The notes beneath the pieces are model-generated. The model did no database searches and was not told the origin of the DNA. It saw nothing but the letters and a program-made list of their open reading frames with translations. Shown in pieces: positions 12,201 through 19,634 of a stretch of 64,000 nt of DNA (positions are counted from its first letter, which is position 1; each line of letters begins with the position of its first letter). A program made the translations under genes and the position numbers. Source of the stretch: Castor canadensis (Eukaryota > Chordata > Mammalia > Rodentia > Castoridae); the NCBI RefSeq assembly GCF_047511655.1, contig NC_133396.1, forward strand, positions 128,101,490 to 128,165,489. Direction: 5' to 3'.

Positions 12201-15200
12201 GGGCCGTGCAAGTGGGCAGGTGTTGGGAATGTGGAAGGGAAGCAGGAGCCAGAGATGGCAGCCATCTCACATGTGCCCCTCAGGGACAATGAGGACACAG
12301 GCTGGGTGGAGTTACTGGGAGCGTGGGTAGGAGTGGCGTGGTCACGACAGTGCTGGTCCCCAGGTACGTCGTCACCGCAGCATCCATGAGGTAGACATCT
12401 CCAACCTGGAGGCAGCCCTGCGGGCAGAGGAGCCTGGTGGCCAGGCCTATGAGACACCGCGGGAGGAAATTGCCCGGCTTCGCAAAATGGAATTGGAGCC
12501 CCAGCACTATGATGTAGACATCAATAAGGAGGTAAGTGCATTAGTCCAGAAGAGAGCTGCAGGGGGCGAGACCCTGGGTGGGCACGCCGGGAGTGACCTC
12601 AGTCCCTCCACAGCTGTCCACCCCAGACAAAGTCCTCATCCCTGAACGGTACATTGACCTGGAACCTGACACTCCCCTGAGCCCTGAGGAGTTGAAGGAG
12701 AAGCAGAAGAAGGTGGAGAGAATCAAGACCCTCATTGCCAAATCCAGGTAACAGGTTTGGGGAACCTCCACTTTTTTCGGCCCTCCCTGCACCTAGGACA
12801 CCTGGGACACTAGATGTCTTGGGGGCACCTTGCCTCCCTAGGGCAGAAAAAAAAAAAAATGGAAGCAGTGGTCTGAGGCGGCAGACTGAGCCCGGGCATC
12901 TGTCAGAGCCAAGCATGCTGCTGTTGGGCCCTAGAAAGGCCTGCTGGGCTCTTCTACATAGTGTCATGAAGACAAGCTGAACGGCTGCCTCTGCTGGCTT
13001 CTTTTCCCCGTCAAGGCTGCCCTAAATGTTCCCATGAACCTTTGAATTCATTTGAAAACATTGAGGGTAAGGGTCCCAACTCTTTTGCCAGGGTCTCCCT
13101 CACTCCTAAGGACAGCCTTGCTGGGCACCAGAGGTTGCATACGCACGGGCCCCTGGCCCTCCCCGCCAACCTCAGCTGCAGGCCACCCCAAACCACTTGG
13201 ACCATGCTGTCCCTCCCTCCATGTCTGTGTGTCTGTGCCTCTTCAGTATGCAGAACGTGGTGCCCATCGGCGAGGGGGACTCTGTGGACATGCCCCAGGA
13301 CTCAGAGAGCCAGCTGCAGGAGCAGGAGAAGCGGATTGAAATCTCCTGTGCCCTGGCGACCGAGGCCTCCCGCAGGGGCCGCATGCTGTCTGGTGAGAGG
13401 GGCTGGGCCTCGCTCTGCCAGGGACACCAGCTGTCCAGGTGTAGGGGAGGAAGTGCAGTGTTGCCAGGGGGGCAGGGACAGAGAGATGCAAGGTCAGGAA
13501 TGTGTTCCTTAAGGTCACGGTGAGCATCCATTGAGCACTACGAACTGTGCTAGGCTCAGGGGAGCACAAAGGAGCTAGAATGTCTGGCATCCAGGAGGAC
13601 AAAGCCTCGATGATGCTCACAGCTGCTGTGTGGAGGACTGGTCCAGAGACCGGCAGAGAGCACAGGAAGCCATCCTGCCTAGGCAGGTCAGGGAGAGACA
13701 TGGAGAAAAAGGTGGTAACCGAGACTGAATGGGAAGGATGAGAGGACCAGGTATTGCAGGCACCCTTTCACTTCCCATTCTTGCTACACGCAAATAGGAA
13801 GACCGAAAAAAGAAGGCAGCCAAGGAGTTGAGAGTCATAGAGTCACCCCTTTACTTCCCTGCTTAGAAGAGATGTAGGTGAAAAAAGTAACTTCGCACAA
13901 ACAACAAAGGCCCCAGGTAGACCTGATAGGGTTGAAATCAGCAGCAGTAACTGCTGTGTGACTGGAGGTAGCATTCTGGAATTTTCTGTCTGGGCAGGAA
14001 AGAGATTCAGTATGGATGGGAGGCTAAGACAGGGGTTAGGTTAACTCAAGAAGCCTGGAGACTGTCCTCATCCAAAGTGAAGACTTTGGAGGTCACAGTT
14101 GGGAGGAATAACTCAAAGAGAGCATGGCTTGGGGTGACTCTGGTAGAGGAGAGAGGGACCAGGGGACCAGGGGTGCAGGCCACAGTTATAACAGCCTGGG
14201 CAGGAGGCAAGAAACAAACAGGGACTGTGGCATGGTAGAAGGATGGCACTTAATGTTGGTGATTAAGAGGCTATCAAATTCTGGTGCTTCAAGGCTCCAT
14301 TTTGTCATTGGTTAAAAATTCAAATCAAAATACCTACCTTCAGTTCAGGTGGCACAAGGATCAAGAAGCAACACCTGCCAGGCTCCTGGCATAGTGCCTG
14401 CCACTTAGTTGGTGCTCAATAAATGCCATCAAATGTAGTAGCAGTGACAGTGGTGTTGTGATGCTGGTAGGAGCAGTTGGACTAGCAATAGCTGAGGTGG
14501 ATATGGGAGCCACTTGTCAGTTTTCTAAAATATGAGTATTTTCAGAAACCGGAGGGTTGTAGTTCACAGCAGAGGCATTTATGCAAGCATTGAGGAAGAA
14601 TCTGCTAGCAGCTCAAGAATAATGGGCATTAGGATGGGTGGACAGGGAAAGTCCTGGAGGCACTTCAGAGAAAGCTCAAGTGGGAAGGATGGTTCTGGAA
14701 GGGCCCTTCCTGCAGTCAGATGGCCAGCAAAACCAGTTTGGCTGCAAGCAGGGAGCCTCTGTAGTTCAGTTGCAAAGATCAAATTCTCGAACTTTCCAAA
14801 GATCAAATTCTGTATGCTCTGGGCAAAAGGCAACTTCCTGTATCAAGTGGGGAGAGCCTACAATGCTGTTTGTAAAACCCCTCCACCCTGCCTTGCCCCA
14901 GCCTTGCCCCAGCCTTGGCTCTTTCTACTTCAGCTCCCCAGCCAAATGTTCCATGAAATCAAACCACCGGCCCTATGAGCTTACAGTGCAGGTCTGTGTG
15001 CCCACCAAAAGCAAATGGTCACCTTGCTTTTGCCAAACCCCAAGCATTTAAAAACTAGCTGTAGTAGAGCCAGACCTCAGACCTAGCCCACAGTTCCCAC
15101 CGTCCTGGCCTCTGGCCCAAATTCCCCAGAGCAAAGCTGGTCCCTGGGCACATTCAGTACGAGCATAGTTCATGCCCCACTGGAGGGCAGGGGATGTGTG

Positions 15201-17236
15201 CAGCAAGCACGGGGTGTAGAGTCGAGTACCTGAGCGTGCGTGTGTGGTGTGGAAATCATAATTGGTGAGGAGTGTTGTACGGGTTGCAAGTCTACCCGGT
15301 TGGTATGTGCAGACTCGGTGTGTTCTATGTGCATTTCTTAGTTTATATGTGTAACATGAATGTGGCACGAATGTCACATACATTGTTTGGTAATGCTGAT
15401 GGGCACATGTATTTGTGTGTACTCAGATGTGCAGCGTGCAAGTAGAGGCAATGTTTGAGGGCAAATACAGAAACACATATGTGCACATGTATTTGTGTAC
15501 GAATCTGAATCTTGTGTGGAGACCCTTTTTTCTTTCTTTTTTTTTGGCAGTACTGAGGTTTGAATTCAGGGCCTTTTGCTTGCTAGGCAGGCACTCTACC
15601 ACTTGAGCCACTCCCCAGTCCTTTTGTACTTTAGTTATTTTTTAGGTAGGGTCTCGTGGTTTTTGCTCAGGCTTGCCTGAGCTACTGTCCTCCTACTTTA
15701 CCCTCCTAAGTAGTTGGATGACAGGCATGCACCACCAAATCCAGCTTTTATTTTTTTATTTTGATTTTTATTATACTGTTGTTGTACTGGAGGTACATTG
15801 TGACATTTACAGTAGTGCTTACAATGTAGCTTAAACTCACCCCCTCCATCACTCTCCTTTAACTCCCCTGCCCCTCCTTAGAATAGTTTCAACATGTCTC
15901 ATTTTTCCATGTTCGTAAGTGAGTATATAAAATTTCCACCATATTCAGTCTCCTTCATTCTTCCCTTCTGTCCTCCCTGCCTCCCACTGGTACCAACCCC
16001 TGGACAGGGCATATTTTACCTTCTTGTCCTTCATTTTTGAAAAAAAGACATTTTTATTTGTTTAAGGTATCTATACAGGGAATTTCATGATGACATTTCC
16101 GTGTATATATGTATTACATCCTGAATTAGTTCATCCCCTCCATTTTTCTCCTTTCTACCTTAGTTCCCTCCTTATGGTTATTTCAGCAGGTTTAAATATT
16201 CTATATTCTTTCTTTTGTAGAAAGTACATCAACCATATTCACCTTTTCTTTAGCAAAAAAAAAAAAAATCTTTATTTTTTGGAAAGTAGTTAATTGGTTA
16301 ATTTGTCTGCTTCCACTTCACTTGTTTCCCAGCACCTGTTGACACTTTTTACTTCCTTCTGTTACCGTCTCCCTCCAGTTAGTGCCCGCTCCTTAGCGTG
16401 ACCTGCTCATCATTCTTGTCCTTCATTGTCTAGGTGTCTATTCTTGTTCAATGGAATTTTTGCCTTGGTATCATACCTGCACATGCATTGTGCTTAAGTC
16501 AGTCAGTACACAACTTTTTTGTTAATATGTGATCTTGCTAACTTTTTGCCTGGGTTGGCCTGCAACTGCACTTCTCCCCAGCTCCTGGGTAGCTGGGATT
16601 ATAGGTGTGAGCCGTTGTGTCTGGCTCATGCAGACCCATTTCTTTTTTTTTTTTAATGAGCCCAGGTTGTGTTTGGTAAGCTGTCAGTGCATAGATATAC
16701 ATGTATGTGAGTATATAATATATGGGTAGAGGTGGTTTTATGAATGTATGTGTTTATTATGTGTGATTAGCTCTTTTGTTCACTGGAGAATGATTAAGCC
16801 TATTTGTGTTGTGGACAGTGTGTATATTGGAATATTTGTGAACATATGTGCATGTATGTAAGATGATAGTGTGCTCATCTGTGTGACTGGTCACTTATGC
16901 ACGCAGATGTGGCAGTTCCTGTGACACACACATTATAATATCACATCTGTACAGTGTGCATCTGCTACCTGTAACAATTTTAACAATCTCAGTCAATATA
17001 TTCCTAATACATATTTAGCATTTTTCTGCCTTGTTAAAGAGCTTGTAAATACATAATATATTTCCCTTTCTAATTTAGTATCATCGTGAATTTCCTTATG
17101 CTCCTGACCTCTGTTAAAGAAATGCCCTGAGAGGCTGTAATATGTGTAGGTGTCTTTGTAGCTATGCTAAGTGTTCCTCACGTTTACATTTTTAAAGTCA
17201 TTATTGAGCCTTCTTGGAGATTCAGTGACCTCTCAA

Positions 17237-17302
<66 letters not shown>

Positions 17303-18931
17303 CTCTCCCTCTCTCTCTCACCCCCACCCTAATTTTCCTGTTTTTAATCTCCTGTGGACCAGAACTCCAGCAGGTCAACCCCTCCCCCATTAGAATTGTA
17401 TACAGACAAGAGTAACTGGACTCTGTGGGGCTGACCTATGAGTAAATCAGGAGCCCCGCTGCATGTACAGCAGAACTTCTGTTTTAGCTTCCTAGAGTTA
17501 TTTTTTGCTTACTGACTGGTTTTTGACTGCTTTAGAAGTTGAGGTTGCCAGACCAGTAACCACTGGGTCAGTGATGTGGACATGCACACGAATGTGTGTT
17601 TGAAAGCATTTGTGAATGTATTTGTACGTGACATTACAAGTGTGTTGGGTCACGTGGAAGACACAGGCTTGAGCGCATACACTCACATCTGAGGTGTGTG
17701 CAGTGAAGGTGACCATATAGTATCACCAGGCCCCAGGCACAAGCCATGTATTGTGTGCAGGCAGACCTAACTTCACAGTCATGCAAGAGCTGTGTTATGT
17801 ACACGTGTGGGCTTGTGTCGATATTGGATGGCAAGAACCCCACTGGCTTTTTCTTTTGCACAGAGGGCAGGGAAGGTACTGAGGTCCAGTCTAGGGTGGG
17901 CAGCAAGGGGCTGGAACATTCACCATCACATTCCTCTCAGCAGCAATGCGGTATGAGCCTGGCTGAGATCTGGTTCTCTGAGCCCAAGCGCGGACATTGT
18001 CTGTGCCATCCTCCTACCTCAGGGCTACACTGAGGAAGCATGAGGGTCTAGTGACAACACAGAGCTTGTCCCCAATGATAGGACTCTCCTCATTGTCCTT
18101 CTGTTTTGCTGTTCTCAACATGGAATAATAATGATGATAGAGTAAAATTGCATTAATCCAAATGTCACCATTTTAAGGTTTGTCGTGATTTGTTCAATAG
18201 TGACTGAGGTTTGCCTTTATTGAACTGATGAAGAGAGGCTCTCAAACAATTACAGAAATATGTCTCTGAGCCCTTGACCATGTCTAAATTAACAGAACTT
18301 GCTTCAGTCTGTCAGAAAGTGCTATACTCATGAAGTTAATTAATATGTGGTGACTTCTGGTCATTAAGTGGGAGGTCTGGTGACTTGGACTGATGTAATT
18401 TTATTGCACTATTAATCATTATCATCAGTGATGTCACCATGTATAATATAAAGTGCCACTCCCTCGTTCTGTCTGCACAATAGTGGAGAGGTACCTGAGT
18501 CTCCCACGGTGTGGATGGGAAGGGAGCCTTTGGCCCGGAGTGGGCCCAGCCCTACCTACCGTCACACTGCTGCTTAGCAGAGCCTGGATTCAGCCAGGTC
18601 CCTTGTGAGACCTCACTCTCCTCCCTAATGCCTCGGGAGCACAAGTGGCTTTGCCTCAGCTTCAGCAAGCTCTCAAACCCAGCTCTCCTCTCTGCTTGCC
18701 TCCCTGCCTTGCCCCCTGCCCAAGGAGGACCCTCGCTTGCTCTGGGTGCCCAGCCTTCCTTGCCCCACCCACACCCTCTGCCTCTATTCACTGCCCTGTT
18801 CATTTTTGTTTCCAGTGCAATGTGCCACCCCAAGCCCTCCCACCTCCCCTGCCTCCCCGACTCCACCAGCCAACCCCCTATCGTCTGAATGCCCACGGGG
18901 CGCCGACAGCAGCCATACCAGGCGGGTCTGA
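148..18931 (+). CDS. PLEKHA6: PLEKHA6, C-terminal part (15 coding exons; 5' end outside window)
   Basis: Fifteen GT-AG exons join without a frame break into 618 codons that match the C-terminal part of pleckstrin homology domain-containing family A member 6 (about 1048 aa in human). The PH domain and N-terminal half lie upstream of the window. PLEKHA6 belongs to the PLEKHA5/6/7 group of junction- and membrane-associated adaptors. Visible parts in order: a region of likely coiled coil from 2526 to 5178 (Leu/Glu/Gln/Lys-rich, 'LLGKLCEQNKVVREQDRL'); a Pro/Ser-rich linker (5727-6913); a basic stretch 'KEKRRSLQLPASPAPDP' (10810-10986); a conserved block 'VRRHRSIHEVDISNLEAALR' (12364); an acidic/Lys-rich helix (12614-12747); and a Pro-rich tail ending in HTRRV. 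Exon phases agree throughout. Exons: 148-228, 1249-1317, 2526-2606, 2855-3004, 3688-3783, 5067-5178, 5727-5866, 6764-6913, 8155-8284, 8490-8596, 10810-10986, 12364-12531, 12614-12747, 13247-13392, 18816-18931. The identification is secure; expression and isoform use cannot be seen. Confidence 0.95.
611..706 (+). repeat. tRNA-derived SINE (ID-like)
   Basis: The core 'ggagtggctcaagtggtaag' with a B-box-like 'gaattcaac' and an A-rich tail identifies the lineage's tRNA-derived SINE. It is somewhat diverged. Confidence 0.8.
1249..1317 (+). CDS. PLEKHA6: PLEKHA6 exon
   Basis: This phase-0 exon of 23 codons (VPPYPEVFRD to NEQDTD) lies between the acceptor tcctgcag and the donor gtaagg. Confidence 0.93.
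2526..2606 (+). CDS. PLEKHA6: PLEKHA6 exon, coiled coil begins
   Basis: The 27 codons (KLLGKLCEQNK to QQLRAEK) have heptad-like Leu spacing and many charged residues, typical of a coiled coil. The acceptor is tctccag and the donor gtgaga. Confidence 0.94.
2855..3004 (+). CDS. PLEKHA6: PLEKHA6 exon
   Basis: Fifty codons (ESLESALMG to RVELSQATT) continue the coiled coil. The acceptor is tttctccag and the donor gtaacc. Confidence 0.94.
3688..3783 (+). CDS. PLEKHA6: PLEKHA6 exon
   Basis: Thirty-two codons (ALTNSTMEYENLESEV to QLNLDIQ) are in phase 0 after ttcccctacag, with donor gtgaag. The exon is acidic and helical. Confidence 0.94.
3784..5066. other. PLEKHA6 intron
   Basis: The intron contains a possible MIR remnant at about 4480-4690 ('gccacttactggacagatgg') and otherwise unassigned sequence. 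Confidence 0.5.
5067..5178 (+). CDS. PLEKHA6: PLEKHA6 exon
   Basis: This exon holds 37 codons plus one base (NEVLNRQIQKEIWRIQD to TAKHR). It ends the coiled-coil block. The split glycine codon is completed at 5727. Confidence 0.94.
5613..5658. repeat. 23-bp tandem duplication
   Basis: Two exact copies of a 23-bp unit ('atccctggggaggttcctcc' plus cgt) lie in a PLEKHA6 intron, 70 nt before the next exon. Confidence 0.95.
5727..5866 (+). CDS. PLEKHA6: PLEKHA6 exon, Ser/Pro-rich linker
   Basis: It starts by completing a Gly codon after ttccccaag, and encodes GLGPSATYSSNSPASPLSSA and onward to KPGSNE. The segment is probably disordered and carries many S-P sites. The donor is gtaagc. Confidence 0.93.
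6764..6913 (+). CDS. PLEKHA6: PLEKHA6 exon, proline-rich
   Basis: Fifty codons run from EPGPPRPPLPKAYVPLE to HRSGETAMGQ. The acceptor at 6763 is chosen because it keeps the frame. A second good acceptor at 6726 would add 37 nt and shift the frame. Confidence 0.92.
6914..8154. other. PLEKHA6 intron
   Basis: A MIR-like remnant is likely at about 7535-7735 ('gtcacctgtacaatgggagg', 'tgaggtcctttctaacttca'). The rest is unassigned. Confidence 0.55.
8155..8284 (+). CDS. PLEKHA6: PLEKHA6 exon
   Basis: It holds 43 codons plus one base (PKASYEQSKKDPHQ to EAEKQAALNK). The acceptor is ctctctcag and the donor gtatgt. Confidence 0.93.
8490..8596 (+). CDS. PLEKHA6: PLEKHA6 exon
   Basis: It completes a Val codon and reads GIVPPRTKSPTDEEL to GLTNGLSSR. 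The donor is gtaagt. The next exon begins at a tandem acceptor. Confidence 0.93.
8905..10710 (-). mobile_element. Old ERVL-MaLR element (MLT1-type), LTR-internal-LTR, minus strand
   Basis: Read on the minus strand, about 10190-10710 resembles the upstream MLT/MST-type LTR. About 9240-10190 looks like MaLR internal sequence, beginning after 'agtaccaaaatctgtactag'. About 8905-9235 is a degraded second LTR. A B1 SINE (10250-10395) is inserted in the upstream LTR. It is an ancient non-coding fossil with many breaks. It lies in a PLEKHA6 intron. The family call is from memory of the consensus; the edges are approximate. Confidence 0.5.
10250..10395 (+). repeat. B1-like SINE inserted in the MaLR LTR
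   Basis: 'actgggcgtggtggtgcac...aggaggctgag...gaggccagtctgg...cctgtctcaaaag' is a 7SL-derived B1-type monomer with an A-rich tail. Confidence 0.8.
10810..10986 (+). CDS. PLEKHA6: PLEKHA6 exon after tandem NAGNAG acceptor
   Basis: Fifty-nine codons (QERPKSAVFPGEGKVKM to STRPTYKV) follow ctgcagcag. The first AG (10809) gives Q-E-R; the second (10812) would drop the Gln. The content is basic, with KEKRRS. Confidence 0.93.
11185..11310 (+). repeat. B1-like SINE
   Basis: 'caggcatggtggtacacacctataatcccagc' to 'gaccctgtctcaaacata' is a B1-type unit. It is the first of three SINEs in a row. Confidence 0.85.
11310..11398 (+). repeat. tRNA-derived ID-like SINE
   Basis: 'gggctgggaatgtaagtcaa' to 'ggttcaatcctaagtacc' has A- and B-box-like parts. 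It follows directly on a B1 unit. Confidence 0.8.
11399..11700 (+). repeat. Composite SINE (B1-like head, tRNA-like tail)
   Basis: 'agtggctcatgcctataatc' leads into 'gcagaacgcctgtctagcaa' and 'gggttcaaacttcaggactg' with an A-rich end. It is the dimeric SINE that recurs through the window. Confidence 0.75.
11830..11995 (+). repeat. MIR-like SINE remnant
   Basis: 'cttaattcttgcaaccacct', 'ttttacagataagagaacc' and 'gtcacgcagctattaagt' follow the MIR core. The copy is old and diverged. Confidence 0.65.
12364..12531 (+). CDS. PLEKHA6: PLEKHA6 exon
   Basis: Fifty-six codons run from VRRHRSIHEVDISNLEAALR to QHYDVDINKE. The block is well conserved in the family. The acceptor is ccccag and the donor gtaagt. 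Confidence 0.95.
12614..12747 (+). CDS. PLEKHA6: PLEKHA6 exon
   Basis: It holds 44 codons plus two bases (LSTPDKVLIPERYIDLEPD to RIKTLIAKS). The intron before it is only 82 nt, the shortest in the gene. Confidence 0.95.
13247..13392 (+). CDS. PLEKHA6: PLEKHA6 exon
   Basis: It completes a Ser codon and reads MQNVVPIGEGDSVDMPQDSE to ASRRGRMLS. It ends with one base of the next codon, so either downstream 3' exon (18816 or 19582) can follow in phase. Confidence 0.95.
14375..14440 (+). repeat. MIR-like remnant (3' end)
   Basis: 'tggcatagtgcctgccactt' and 'gtgctcaataaatgccat' match the end of an old mammalian SINE/LINE2-type repeat. Confidence 0.5.
15527..15750 (-). repeat. Composite SINE, minus strand
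   Basis: 'gtttgaattcagggcctttt', 'ctctaccacttgagccactc' and 'gtagttggatgacaggcatg' are the reverse complement of the composite SINE. Confidence 0.8.
15751..16510 (-). repeat. LINE-like 3'-end remnants, minus strand
   Basis: The reverse complement contains 'actgtaaatgtcacaatgta', shared with a + strand copy ending at 25535 that has a poly(A) tail. Two diverged units seem to lie in a row (about 15751-16020 and 16036-16510). A LINE-1 3' UTR is the likely source; the exact family is not assigned. Confidence 0.5.
16527..16628 (-). repeat. B1-like SINE fragment, minus strand
   Basis: 'tttttgcctgggttggcctg' and 'gtagctgggattataggtgt' are the reverse complement of a B1-type unit. Confidence 0.7.
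17239..17320. repeat. (CT)n microsatellite
   Basis: A nearly pure CT dinucleotide run of about 60 nt is followed by interrupted CT repeats. It lies in the 5.4-kb PLEKHA6 intron. Confidence 0.95.
18816..18931 (+). CDS. PLEKHA6: PLEKHA6 final coding exon with stop
   Basis: After tttccag it reads VQCATPSPPTSPASPTPP to SSHTRRV and stops at TGA 18929-18931. This matches the known Pro/Ser-rich C-terminus. A strong donor (gtaagc at 18940) follows 8 nt after the stop, so the 3' untranslated region may be spliced. Confidence 0.93.
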
Positions 18932-19581
18932 GCTCTGACGTAAGCATTTTTCTACTGTATTTCATCCACCCCAGGTAGGGGTCCCCTTTCCCTCACCCCA
19001 TGGAGCCATCTACGCCCTCTCATTGCTTCTCCCCATCCCAGTGCCCTGGCCGTGCGCTCTCCCTCCATTCATCCGCTTGAGCCACCAGCATCCCCTTGCA
19101 GTGCTGCCTGCACCCAATGGTGATGCTGCTGCTTGGATGTGGCAATGCCAGTAGACTCTGCTTCTCCAGAAGCAGATGGAAATGGCACTGAGGCACACTG
19201 CCCGTTGTCGGGGAAGGTGCTTCCCGGACACCCCATCCCTGTACCTCCCACCCCTACACCTTCTGCCAGCCAGCCAGCTAGCTTTCCATCTGTTGAGATA
19301 CACGGCAGTCCCACCACAGAAGCCCCCAGAAGGGGTCTCCACTCCCAGATCTTACTGTGACTTCCAACGCTATCAGACAGCCACAGCCAATGGCTCCTGC
19401 ATTGCTTTCACTTCTTTTATCCCCAGCATAGAGCCGATCATATCAGGAAGTGGGAAAGGACACTGACTTCTGACCCTTCATTCCCCCTCTCAGGGTTGAG
19501 GGAGCAGGGTGGGCTTCTTTCTCCCTGATGGGAGCCATTGCCTTTCTGCCTTTCTCCTCTCACCCTGTTCTCTCTCTCCAG

Positions 19582-19634
19582 TGCAAGCCCTGGCCGAGGC
19601 CAATGCTGTGAAGTTCCACAGAGCCACGTTCTGA
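19582..19634 (+). CDS. PLEKHA6: Possible alternative PLEKHA6 C-terminal exon
   Basis: A strong polypyrimidine tract and ctccag end at 19581. If joined to the donor at 13392, the phase fits and the reading is V-QALAEANAVKFHRATF, then TGA at 19632-19634. If joined instead to the donor at 18939, this segment is 3' untranslated. What I see is the acceptor and the in-phase open frame; use of the exon is inference. Confidence 0.45.

Larger units (their letters stand above)
13393..18815. other. PLEKHA6 last large intron
   Basis: This 5.4-kb intron holds old repeats (13500-14250, not assigned), a MIR end, reversed SINE and LINE remnants, a CT microsatellite, and an AT-rich repeat-free stretch at 18060-18470. 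No gene is seen. Confidence 0.6.

Noticed and set aside
17164-17415. Open frames through the CT repeat (Leu-Ser or Arg-Glu repeats)
   Set aside because: They are translations of a microsatellite.
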